Assembly: GCA_013420905.1 (NCBI GenBank)
Contig: JAAXNY010000020.1
Location: 186,001 to 250,000, forward strand
Reading direction: 5' to 3'
Length of the DNA: 64,000 bases
Source: Collybia mongolica
Taxonomy: Eukaryota > Basidiomycota > Agaricomycetes > Agaricales > Clitocybaceae
In this document: one piece after another, positions 18,437 through 28,639 of the stretch
How positions within the stretch are numbered: the stretch's first letter is position 1
Layout of the letters: every line of letters starts with the position of its first letter
The notes under the pieces: generated by a model
Told to the model about the DNA's origin: nothing
Databases searched by the model: none
Seen by the model: the letters and a program-made list of their open reading frames with translations, nothing else
Translations under genes and position numbers: made by a program

Positions 18437-19866
18437 TCGTCTGCATGAGCAAATGGCCAATTGACGAAGTAGACCAACTTCTTCATTATTGCGCGCCGCG
18501 CAGCATCCATCCAGTTCGAATTTTTGAATCAAGTTGATATATAATTATCCATGGACACTCCATCGAAGGTTTAGGTAGCCGGTAGCATACAAGTGGCGCA
18601 CATGTGTAGTACGGAAGCCAGCTGTTCCTCAGTGGGACTGCGCTGGTAATACTCCTCCAATCAATTTCGACAGATTTTACATATTACTTTACGGACCTGA
18701 CAAGAAAGAACTTTCAGCCTTAAATTTGCCTTTGGTGTGACGGCAGGAATATAAAAAAGGTTGGAGTTGTTCGCTGATAAAGCACAAATAAAATGTAGGC
18801 TGGTTGAAAACTTCGGAGCGGATGGTTAGATGAGCAGATGGGTCATCATGATCGAAATCATGCCCGCGCCTTGAAGCTTGAACGTTGAACCCTCGCAGAG
18901 CTTCAAGAAAACTGTTTCCACTACCGACGCATTGCCATCTGGCACCTTTGGCCAACATATTTCTCCGGTTTCTAGCCTTCTTCCTACGGAGATGGGAATC
19001 AATTACGTTGACAATTCATCGTCGGGTTTAGGAAATCCTTATAAAGGGACCCCCAATTCTGTCAAAGCCCTGTGAATGGGGAGAGGAAACAATCGATACA
19101 ACCAAACAAGGACTAGTGGATCGATCGCTGTGAAGTATGCTGTCGAACGTTTGCTGCGTCGCAGATAGGTAAAGACTTTCAGTGATTTCCATCCATCACC
19201 TCTCGTTCACCTCAACATACTTTGGGATGATTTTACAGACTTGCAGTGGGATATTAAGGGAACAGCTACATTGTCAATGAGAAGGCAACATTGGGGCCTG
19301 TTCCGTTGGGGTTCGAGTCCAACCTTGGCTCCCGAAGAATGGACATAGATGAACGATGAGAACTTTTTTTGGAACATATTGGCTTGCTTTTTGATAGAAT
19401 GGGGCAAACTCTGCCATACCTTCATGAAGTCTGACAGTTCGCACCAAACCTAGACTATTTCGTGACCGTTAGGTACCACCCCTTCCAGGGAAAGAAAGGT
19501 TAAACCTTTCCAGCGCCGGTGTGCCCTACATTTTGAACCCGACGGCCGCGCAACCGAGACTTTGAGAAGGGTGGCGCAGGTACACCCGGCTGCACCCCTA
19601 ACTAAAGGAAATTCGAGGCGCAGAGGGGAGAATGGTGGGCGCTGGTGAGCTGAGCCGCCGCGCGTACTTGCATCTGTGTGGTTAATACTAATAGGTCCCT
19701 ATGTGTTCTTGTTTACCATCACAAGAGGTCTGGCGTCATGATGGGGAAGTTTCGTGTCTATTTGTACTTGTTGTCCAGCGACAAACTGTACAGTTCTTTA
19801 CCAGCCACCGCCATCAGCTCTACGACGTTTAAGAAAGGTTCAGTAGGCCCCGCAAAGTCTTTCATC
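18437..19866. other. 1.4 kb without a supported gene
   Basis: This lies between the start of the minus-strand transporter and the plus-strand ribosomal protein, so it holds two promoters. Short open frames (for example 18689-18958, minus) show no domain. An 8-bp inverted repeat with a 1-nt centre (GAAAGGTT/AACCTTTC) is at 19494-19510. No transposon ends were recognised. Confidence 0.45.
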
Positions 19867-20860
19867 ATGTCCTCCGATCTCCAATGGCTCCTTCTCCGTG
19901 TTCGTCGAACCGAAGCCATCTCTTCTCTACACGTCCACTAATTTTTCGGCTCAAAACCCGCAGAAAAACAATTCGTTTATGGTGAAACGAGTCGCCGAAG
20001 GTCCTACCTTCTCCAAGGAGGCCGTATGTACTCCCTAATTCCAATGGAAAAGCCCACGGCCCTCAACTCGCGATTTGCTCATCCAGGGTAATCTTCGCAA
20101 TCTGCACTCCTTCAAATTCTCAGGATTGGCCAATTCCAAGGTGTGTTTCAAGTGTTTCGAACTTAAGCTACGCATTTTGACAACGGAATTCTAGACCATC
20201 CACATTGCAGACTCACCGACCGGTATCCAGATTACTACCCGCAAGCCAAAAGCATCGCCTTACGGCGTTGCAACTGCTTCTTCGACATCCACGATCCGCG
20301 CACGATCAGGGAGCCGTCGTGCCCAGCGCGTCGCAGCTAACACCACCGCTAAGAGGGGATATCGACCTGATCTCCGCACTGTATGTATACCCCCCATACG
20401 TTCATACATATACTTTTTCTTTCTTCCAATTATTCCCCTTTGGCTTTACCAACTATTTTGGAACAATGGACGACGCACTCTCGTTAGAACCCACTGGAAC
20501 CGCTGAAAAGCGTATGAAGGCTGGGCGTGGACACGTTTGCAAGATAAACCCATTTCATTGGAGGCGATCAACCCCAATGGAAACCTCGCCATGTCGCTAT
20601 CGGGCCCCGTTCGTTGCTCACCGCGGCAGGATCCGACTCTTTGGCGCTTACATCTTTACTGGATTTTCTTCCTTTCTTCTTCCATTTTTCCTCTTTTACC
20701 ACTTCGACTGATACAGATACTAACACTGTCTTTCGTCCAGGCTGCGCTTGCCCGTGTATCGGCTCTCCTTGCTGCTCAAAGGGAACCCAAGCCCACACCG
20801 GCGAAGAAGCTACGGGGAAAGAAGAAGGCTACAACAGTGGCAGCAGATTCAGAGGCATAG
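19867..20860 (+). CDS. RPL28: 60S ribosomal protein eL28
   Basis: Five exons: 19867-19899, 19964-20023, 20087-20140, 20195-20380, 20741-20860. They sum to 453 nt, 150 residues, in the range of fungal eL28. Identifying segments are SSDLQWLLLRKNNSFMVKR at the N-terminus, LRNLHSFKFSGLANSKTIHI, then GYRPDLRTAALARVSALLAA, with a Lys-rich tail. The protein is a structural component of the large cytosolic ribosomal subunit. The first exon ends after 11 codons, a common layout in fungal ribosomal protein genes. The fourth intron (20381-20740) is 360 nt, about six times the local norm, and could hold a small RNA. Open frames read across it are shadows. Confidence 0.93.
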
Positions 20861-21095
20861 GTTGTAAAACTCCTCACGATCTCTCGCATTTATGATATCA
20901 CACATGTGTATGCTACGCTATGACAGTCCACATATGCATTCAGGCAACATCCGTGTATTTCGTGCATTACGACATTGGCAAGGCAACAGATGATACACGG
21001 TATGATTTCCTTTGAATCAATGATGCTAAGACTGGCTACAATTACAAGATGATTTCAAGCTTTCCTGACCAATACCCTGCAGATAATCGTCTGAT
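20861..21095. other. Convergent 3' flanks
   Basis: About 235 bp between the stop codons of the plus-strand eL28 gene and the minus-strand small protein, so the two transcripts converge here. No gene is visible. Confidence 0.35.
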
Positions 21096-21591
21096 TCAAA
21101 GGTGGAGACCTTTACCAGCGGGCTGCGCGATCCTCCCACCTGCTCCGAACCCTTTATGACCACCGACGATATCCTTCGTGGGTCGTGTCATCTCTACTTT
21201 ATGATGGGCAAGCTCCTTGAGTTTCTGCTCATTCTCGTGGCTGTCGTGCTTCCGGTCTTTCTTTAGATTATCCTCCTCAGTATAGGGAGGGGGGTGTGCA
21301 TGAATCTGCTCCTCGCCTGGTGGAGCTGGCCGAGGATAATCCAAGGCTTCTGGCGTAGTATCAGGCTCAGCTGGTGTTGGTTCCCTGTACCTGACTAATT
21401 TTGTACCCATTCACACCAATAGAGGCAGCGAAGACTCACGCAGGAGCGTGGTGCTTGGGTTTCGAGGACACCGAAAGACGGCGACCGCCAACTTTGACTT
21501 TCCATTACTTGATTTAGCCCAATTATTGGAAAGTTTCTGTAGCCTAACACATACCAGCAGGTAAATGTTGGGATGAGGTAATTTCCGCCAT
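21096..21591 (-). CDS. Small conserved fungal protein with Gly-rich C-terminus
   Basis: Exons 21591-21555, 21497-21440 and 21390-21096 give 390 nt, 129 residues. I do not recognise a named family. The N-terminal third has VKVGGRRLSVSSKPKHHAP. The middle is Pro- and Glu-rich (YREPTPAEPDTTPEAL) with charged helix-forming stretches (DNLKKDRKHDSHENEQKLKE). The C-terminus is RPTKDIVGGHKGFGAGGRIAQPAGK. It has no signal peptide or membrane segment and looks largely disordered. The coherent exon phases and non-random C-terminus support a real gene. It is divergent from the poly(A) polymerase with about 345 bp between start codons. The exon 2 acceptor has an alternative 6 nt downstream. Confidence 0.68.
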
Positions 21592-21935
21592 TGTACGCTA
21601 GATACTTTGGATTCGAGGAACGTTGGAGGTAACAATGAGAGTTCCCTGAAGAAGTTAAGACTCCAGTATTCACGTCACGTGGAACGCCATCTGCAGTCGC
21701 GCCACGGTGACGCCTTGTTTCCCATTTCCTATACTTACGATCACAACAGCTCTATACGTCTTCGGTAGACTCCAGACCCCGCGTTTCCGCCGTCCAAGGT
21801 CGTAAGAAAAAAAAAAAGCTGCTTCCGCATAGTTCTAGTTCTATCTTAGGCGGGCTAAGCTTCAATTCAGTTGAAGAATAAGCTTTTGTCTCACCCACCG
21901 AACTTCCAAACCGGGGTCGCCTTGTCAAACTAGCT

Positions 21936-23623
21936 ATGAAGGAGACCACGAGCTCGATCGCCAACCGAGAAGCTCGTAAACAAAGAGATCGCCCACGAGC
22001 TGAAGGCTCCAGTAGAGGCGATCCCCTTGTGCGCGAGAAGAAAATCAGGCCTCCCCGGCGAGACAAACACTTGAAAGCAGCTCTACAAGCCCTCGAGGAA
22101 CCCACAATGCTTTGTACACCTTGGTTAGCACTGGTCTCTGAGAGACAATACAATAGCCCATACCAAAGGCAAGAAAATCAAGTTTTTTTATCCGTTTACT
22201 TGTTCATACGCGCAATGCAGGCTTCATGACGAGATCGTCGCGTATATGGCATATATGCAGCCAACACCTCAGGAAATGGTGACACGTCAAAACGCCTTCA
22301 CCGTCATCCAGCAGATAGCATTGAGCACTTTTCCACGTTCTCGGGTAGAGCTGTTTGGTAGTTGCTCCAGTGGTCTCTATCTTCCCACAAGGTTGGCCAT
22401 CACCGCCTGCATTATTTGCGCCAACGTTCATGGGTTGAGCCCTTAGTGATATCGACATCGTCATATCTACACCATCCTCGATAAACATTAAGAAGGCTCT
22501 GTATCAATTATCGGGCCAGATAAAGAATAGGCATGTCGCGTTAGAAACGCTGGTGAACCATCATGCTCGCGTACCAATCGTAACTTTTACCATGAGTGAT
22601 CAATACGGCACGCCGATTCGTCTACCATTCATCCTATACTGACATAGTTCCGTTCCAGGTGCCTTCAAAGTTGATATTGGTATTAATAACACAGATGGTC
22701 TTGTAGCGATTGAAGCTATCAAGAAGCATCTTGAAACAATGCCGGCCCTCCTGCCGTTGGTGCTTGTCATCAAAGGCTTCCTCTTACAACGGTCGCTGAA
22801 CGACGCGTCGAAAGGGGGTCTTGGGAGCTATGCGATCATATGCATGTGCATCAGCTTCCTTCAGGTCAGTTTCATCGTGCGCTAGTTCTCAACATTCACC
22901 CCTTCTCATTCTTGTTCCCCTAAACATGTGCATAGCTTAATCCGAGCAAGAGGCCACAGGATTTCATTGATAAACCCATGGAAACAGAATCACTTGGGTT
23001 TTTGCTTACAGATTTATTTTTCTATTACGGTCTCGAGTTCCCATACGCTACTTCGTACATATCTGTTACAGAAGGAAAGCTCCTTCCCAAGGCGTCCGCA
23101 TCTTGGATCAAGGTTCCAGGTGGAAACAAAGAACGAATATCAATCCAATGCTTGGTCAATCCCGGTTAGAGTTTATTTCTGCCCCTATATAATCGCGTTA
23201 TCTCACTAGCATGCTAGAGAACGACATCGGAAAAGCAGCCAGCAATCTGGATGTCATCCAAAGGGCGTTCAAGGATGGGTATAGCTACCTTTTGCAGCTC
23301 ACCTTGGTAGACAGGAGTGCACTTGGACCCATTGTTTCGGTCACCCAGGAGGTACAGAATCGCCCTCGTTAGCTTCAAATAACTTATACTGCTCATAGAT
23401 GATCTTTCACCGGGAAAATATAGCTGACATGGTAAATACCGGTAGGCTGGGCTCAATCCCTGTTCCTCGCTCTGTACAATATGATCGGCATCAGTCGCGC
23501 GGCCCCCGTACGTGTGGTCCTCGGCCTCCTTTCTCTCCTGGTGGCACATTGCCGGAACGCTCGAAACCAAAATCACAAGTTCTTGTCTTTGGCGATTCTT
23601 CTTCTAAACTCAGCCGATCATGA
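21936..23623 (+). CDS. TRF4: Non-canonical poly(A) polymerase, Trf4/Cid14 (TRAMP) family
   Basis: The catalytic core reads LHDEIVAYMAYMQPTPQEM, then FGSCSSGLYLPT|SDIDIV across an intron at 22393-22445, giving the nucleotidyltransferase motif with paired Asp; the third Asp is in AFKVDIGINN. The PAP-associated domain follows (LVIKGFLLQRSLNDASKGGL, GFLLTDLFFYYGLEFPYATS, and NDIGKAASNLDVIQRAFKDG). In yeast and fission yeast this enzyme adds short A-tails to aberrant nuclear RNAs as part of TRAMP, feeding the exosome. The tail ends at a stop in the 23481-23623 exon. The basic N-terminus from ATG 21936 and the junction before LHDEI are uncertain, and an additional upstream exon is possible. It shares a bidirectional promoter region with the small protein at 21096-21591. 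Confidence 0.87.
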
Positions 23624-24389
23624 GGCTGATTTTTGTTGTGCCTCTTCAGTAATCAATATTCAGTGTTCAAACGTTCACTTGTCACTTGTATTATATCTGG
23701 AACACTGTTTATTTTGTAGAGGCTGTTCATACACAGACAGTATTCATATGCACTTACCTTATCTATCCGTACAGCGTCATGATCCACGTCCACATAATAC
23801 CTACGATTGTACATGTACTATATTCCTACGAGAGCCGTAATCTTGACTTGTCAATACACAACATACTCATATGATCTGTGTTCTATATTCGTCAAATTAC
23901 ACTCTGTCTCTCCATGAGTCCAATTTGTTTTGATTAGCCAAATATAGATGCGAGAATGAACCTTGTGATGCAAGCACTGATCCGACTTGGGGACTTCGGA
24001 CCTCATCACATTCACATATTTACTACATGTCCCGTTCTCAAGCCCGTCCGTAGTTCCAACTTTAGTTGTTGCCGAGAGCCGGCTCAGTAGTCGCTTCTTT
24101 GCATGTTCAATCTTGACCGGTGCCTAACTATAAGACTAAGGGTGTACAAAAGATGACGCCTTTGGATTTTCCAGCCTCCCAGACGCCGCCATCATCGAGA
24201 ACGAATGATTTTCTCGGTGAATTTATGGGATAGGAGATGCGTCTCCTGCAGTGGCCCTCATGGCTCAATACGTCCTCTGGACACAGCTTCTAGACAGGTT
24301 CCACACTCAAATAATCAAAATACTATTCCAAAGTTATATTCCTATACACTGAAAGCTTCTGTTATGACATTTTCTCATCCAAAGAACAT
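23624..24389. other. Convergent intergenic region
   Basis: About 770 bp between the stops of the plus-strand poly(A) polymerase and the first minus-strand secreted protein. Short frames here lack motifs. It presumably contains both 3' UTRs. Confidence 0.4.
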
Positions 24390-25227
24390 TTACTGCAAGC
24401 CAAGGGAAAGATTGTACCTGTCGAGTCATGTAAGTCGTAATTTCGATTGCGATAGGAGCTTGAGGAACACTTACGTTGTGGGAACGTTACTCTGCTTCAA
24501 TCCATCGAGTAAGATGGGGACACCAAAGAAGCCCCCAATAGTACCAGCGCTGCAAATGCCCGTAGTGAACCCAAGAATGCTCAAGCTCTCCTTTCGCCGC
24601 TTACCGGATGTGTACATCAGTGCTCATCAGGTCTAAAACGCCGAAGGGAATAATATCCAAGGAGGCCTCAACACCCTTTGTCAATAAGACGTTTCCGAAG
24701 GTTCCAGAGTTCCTTGTGCCGAAGGGGGGGACGGGAACAGGCTTCGAAAACGTTTGGTCGAAGGTTGCGAAGACGGTACCGTTGAGTCCTGCCTGGCTCA
24801 CAACCCGATCGATTGTGAGTTCAATAAAAAGCGGGTTTTTGGCTGTATATATTGGTCATCAGCTGCATGACTGTGTGGACGCCAGAAATATAGCAAGTTC
24901 GCACCATCAAAATTGACGCTGTTGAATACGTTGGTCAGTTATAAGGTTTGAGGTACTCTAAGTCGAGAATACGAACGAAATGATGTTGGTGGTGAGTGAT
25001 TCCAGCTAAAAAACATGGATGCGTCAAACGAGAATATGGTGTTAATGAGGTACGCGTACGGTAATGATGGCATTGATTTTTGAGACGAGACCAATTTGCA
25101 AAGCGTTGATGATGTCTCCGATCGATAGGCCGCCTAAGTCTGCTGATGTATCGGTGGTGGGCGCAGACCCGACACAGAGGAAGAACAAAGCAAACAGAGG
25201 AACGAAGAGAGCACTGAAGCGCGCCAT
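24390..25227 (-). CDS. Small secreted protein A, tandem paralog (LEA2-like pattern)
   Basis: Six exons on the minus strand: 25227-25060, 25005-24977, 24918-24905, 24842-24605, 24549-24475, 24417-24390. They sum to 552 nt, 183 residues. A signal peptide (MARFSALFVPLFALFFLCVG) is followed by a short acidic segment, then NFDAKNPLFIELTIDRVVSQ, an N-glycosylation sequon (NGT), a repeated beta-rich section ending in ASLDIIPFGVLDL, and a C-terminus with VPILLDGLKQ. The xxNPxxxELTIDRV pattern resembles the LEA2 (water-stress) beta-sandwich; this is an inference. Extracellular location is predicted; function is unknown. The third exon is only 14 nt. The neighbour at 25898-26716 has the same exon count, phases and two exactly equal small exons, so the pair arose by tandem duplication. 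Confidence 0.8.
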
Positions 25228-25897
25228 GACAACTAGAAGATGCGATAAGATGCGGAGCACCAAGGAAATGGACGAAAACCAAACTTGTATTTATACCTCG
25301 AGAATGCGTTTAACGCACCCGATGCGTGTGCACGCATCATTTTTTAGAAGAAGAAACGGTCAGTTGGGCGCCTGGAAGAATTTAGGGGAGCATGGACACA
25401 GGATCAGATGACCATCCTCTTTGGAGGAATTATGGCACGCCTGTTTACTCGTGAAATTTGAGTCCTTGTCATCTTCGATGGCCGGGGTTGATGTGGAAAA
25501 GGCAACATTAAAACCCGGTTCCAGGGAAACGAGAGTTCTGTAAGGCTTCTCTATTATTACAACATCGAAGGGAATAAGCTTGATCACGTAGCCCCATCAT
25601 TTTACTCCGGAGTCGTGACCACTGCAGCACGTGTTCACTGAATCCCTTGAAGTTGTTGTGTCGCCCTATAATTGTGAATGCTCGTAGGCTGTATTGAGCA
25701 CGGCAACAGATTCCGAACTAGGTTTCTAGCCTAGTAGCCAAAGTGAAAGGCGTTTTGGATCAAGATCATTTAGCATTGTTCTGCGTCAGCGATGAAATGT
25801 CGTATATCATACCCATTCATGGCAAACAAAAATGTCCTAATCATATACAGTCAAGCAAATCCTGTCATACGGCTTTCCTGGCCGATCTAACAACCGT
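25228..25897. other. Spacer between tandem secreted-protein paralogs
   Basis: About 670 bp from the stop of paralog B to the start of paralog A. It includes the promoter of A and the 3' UTR of B. Directly upstream of both paralogs are similar stretches (gatgcgtgtgcacgcatc-like at about 25321 and catacatgcatcat-like at about 26816), hinting at partly shared promoter sequence. No gene is seen. Confidence 0.35.
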
Positions 25898-26716
25898 TTA
25901 TCCAAGTACAAGGTCATACCTGTCAGATAATATAATCCACAAAGCCTTCTTAACAGATCTGAAAATGCTCACGATGTGAGGACGCCAATCTGCTTTAAAC
26001 CCATGATTTGGATGGGGACGCCCATAGTCCCGTTGGTAGTACCAGCGCTGGGTGTGTCCACTGTGAATACGAGAACATTCAAGATTTTTTTCTCGCTATT
26101 CACCGGAGAAATACGTCTGTGCTCAAATCTAAATTGCCAAGGGGAATTATGTCCAATGTAGGGATGGCCCCCTGGGGTAACGATACGTTCGGGACGGATC
26201 CTGAGTTTACGGTGCTAAGGGATGGAACGGCAACAGGCTGTGTAAATTCCTGGTCGAAGCTGACCCAGACAGTGTCGTTGAGGGTGCCTGTGACCACGAC
26301 CCGGTCAAGAGTAAATTCAGTCGCAACTGGGTTCTTGGCTATATGTGTTTATATTAATTCGGGAGAGTAGTGTAACTGCTGTGGATATATCGGCCGCACC
26401 ATCGAAGTCAAGGCTGTCAAAGCGCGTTGAATATCCCCGCCTCCAACAATATGGAATGGATATACGAACCTGACCATGTTGTTAACGAGGGTATCGAGCT
26501 TGAAATCAAAACCTATCACAAAAGAACTCGAAGACAATCCAATTTGCATACGGTTATGAGGATGTGGACATGCGAGACGAGGCCATTGGTTTGCAAAGCG
26601 TTGACGATGTCTGCGATTGGTGGGTCGTCCAATGTTGAAACGCCCACGGCGGGCGCTGACCCGACGCAGAGGAAAGACAAAGCAGACAAGGGCAAAAAGA
26701 AGAGACTGAGGCGCAT
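25898..26716 (-). CDS. Small secreted protein B, tandem paralog (LEA2-like pattern)
   Basis: Six exons: 26716-26552, 26498-26470, 26413-26400, 26338-26104, 26047-25973, 25919-25898. They sum to 540 nt, 179 residues. It aligns along its length with the protein at 24390-25227: signal peptide ending LSFLCVGSAPA, then IADIVNALQTNGLVS, LDFDAKNPVATEFTLDRVVV, TVWVSFDQEFTQPV, GAIPTLDIIPLGNLDLSTDV, then VPIQIMGLKQIGV and a TSYDLVLG end. It has one more possible N-glycosylation site in its central region (NVS). The exon 2, 3 and 5 lengths (29, 14, 75 nt) are identical to the paralog while the protein has diverged considerably, implying an old duplication under constraint on structure. Predicted secreted; function unknown. 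Confidence 0.8.
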
Positions 26717-27592
26717 CGTTGAACTGACAAGTACGTGATTTAAGAGACACCAGAGAGACAAGATGATAAATGAACCCGTATTTATACCCGGGGGATGCCC
26801 AACCGCAGTCGAGTTCATACATGCATCATTAGTTAGGTCCTAGGAAGTACTGAAGAGCATGAGTACAGAGTCAGATGACTCTCTGACTGTTCGTCCGCCA
26901 ATTAAATGTCCTTCTGATGTTTGAAATCGGAATGTGCTAATGGGCAAAGGCAACGACTGTGAAAGCCGGTCCCAAAAAAGGCCAACATCATCTCTCTAGA
27001 GGCCACCAAAGGCCATTATAATTACAAAGATCGCCAAATCGGTGTCCTTGCCCGAGGATATTGTTGAACATCGAGGCGCATGATACAGCTCTGTGAAAGC
27101 TGTATCATATTCGTCAGTGTCAGGATGTGATGAATTTCCGTGTGATCGTTGAGAGAACTGGTGTGAATCTCGGACTGCCGTTGTGCCATCGAGAAAGAAT
27201 GTCCGTACTCGGCGGCAGCTATTCTGATATTCGTTGTGGTTGACGGGCGGTTGGTCCGCCTTAAAAACGCTTCCTGCTCCTCGACTGCGATTGCGCGGCA
27301 ACCAGAAGAGTTTCTGGAGGTCAAAACCCGGTCCCAAGAGATAAGAAATAGTCCTAGCAACCTTGAAATTACGTTTGCTCGGTGCTCATGAACATGGTGG
27401 TGCAGTACTAGTCTATGTATGTAGGTGCGATGAATTTGGGCAGCATTGGCTCGGATCACGAAATGTCTCACGCTAAAAGAGTTGAAGCGGCCCGAAAGAT
27501 GGAGTTGTGGTGGAGGCTGTGGCGCGCCCGTCTCATTCCTTCACTTTCCTTCCAACCTTTCACGACACACGACTCGTACAGTCAAAGCCTCA
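26717..27592. other. Intergenic between paralog B and LysM gene; contains an 11-bp hairpin
   Basis: About 880 bp upstream of two divergent genes. A perfect 11-bp inverted repeat (27080-27090 and 27098-27108, loop 7 nt) lies in the middle. A 149-codon open frame at 27022-27471 (minus) begins only with GTG and has no recognisable domain, so it is not called as a gene. Confidence 0.4.
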
Positions 27593-28346
27593 ATGGGACG
27601 TTGGACACAGTACGATGAAGTTAGTACTCTGAGACTCTATAGCATTACCTTACTGATTCCCACAAACAGGATGAATACCGTCTCCCTGAGGGAATGAAAC
27701 GCATTGGTTACGATTCTGATACAGGACGCTACTACTTTCAAGACCAGAATGGCGTTACATGGCAGGGCGCTGAAGGTACAGAATTCAGCGAGATGACAAG
27801 AGGTAAGAACATTCCAACGTGTACACCTTGCACCTTGGGAACACGCGCGCTTAAATTTTGTTTCAGTCTCGGGCAGCGGTTCGTCAAACTCGACCGAGGT
27901 GCGTGATGAGGATGTGGAAGCAGCACCTACGCGATCAGACGGTTACCAGGCATTGTCTATGGACTCCGTGAGTGATATACGCAAGACCGCTGATGCCCCC
28001 TCCTTAACCTGCTCCGTATGGTCAGACTGGAACTCCCATGGCTTACAAGGACAATATCAACGCTGGCGCCTATCGAACGCTTTTTCCATTCTTCCTCATC
28101 GTAGCGGTTGTCCTGCTTCTCGTGTGGCGTTTGATCCTTTCCCCGGGACTTTCGTCTCCCGCTACCGTGTGCCCCAAGAAGACTATTGCATATTGGGTCC
28201 AGCCGGGGGATTCTTGCTGGGACATCTCAAAGGCCCATGGCTGCACGCTCTCCGAATTCATGGAGCTAAACAACAAAGTGGAATGTTCGACGCTCATGCC
28301 AGGGACCACCGTCTGTTTACCCAATAATCCTCGACCTTCTTCATGA
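27593..28346 (+). CDS. Membrane-anchored LysM-domain protein
   Basis: Exons 27593-27619, 27670-27802, 27867-27967 and 28026-28346 sum to 582 nt, 193 residues. The N-terminal part (EGMKRIGYDSDTGRYYFQDQ then GVTWQGAEG) is WW-like and precedes an acidic linker. A single hydrophobic segment at about residues 105-125 (FPFFLIVAVVLLLVWRLIL) is followed by a LysM domain at about 138-188 with IAYWVQPGDSCWDISKAHG, LMELNN-like spacing and PGTTVCLP. LysM domains bind chitin or peptidoglycan N-acetylglucosamine. With no cleavable signal peptide, a type II topology is expected, placing the LysM domain outside the membrane or in the lumen. Unlike secreted LysM effectors it is tethered. The function is unproven; wall sensing or wall attachment is possible. 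Confidence 0.85.
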
Positions 28347-28639
28347 TACTCCTAATCTAGGGGATGTTACACCAGGACTCTCTTTGTACACGGACGGACA
28401 TATCTGACATATCTATCATTGACATTATATCATCTTCTCATTTGGATCTAAAATTAGCACCTCTGCAAGCATATCTCGGGTTGTCCAACACTGCTTCGCG
28501 CAACATGCTGCTACGACCTTTATACTGGGTACATTCTGCATTCCAGTGCCGTGGCCCAGAGCCTGTTAATCCTCCCTGCAAGTGATTAGAATACACGATA
28601 AATAATAATCTCCCCAGTTATTTAGGGATGCCTTCACAT
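28347..28639. other. Convergent 3' flanks
   Basis: About 290 bp between the stop of the LysM gene (+) and the stop of the ankyrin gene (-). No further coding signal. Confidence 0.3.

Noticed and set aside
19300..19332. tRNA B-box-like sequence (ggttcgagtcc)
   Set aside because: The flanking bases do not form a 5-bp T-stem with a 7-nt loop, and no A box or acceptor stem is present upstream.
20205..20711. 168-codon plus-strand frame in the eL28 gene
   Set aside because: It reads exon 4 in the wrong frame and continues through an intron; the eL28 exons explain the coding signal.
27022..27471. 149-codon minus-strand frame
   Set aside because: It starts with GTG only and shows no domain, signal peptide or splice partner.
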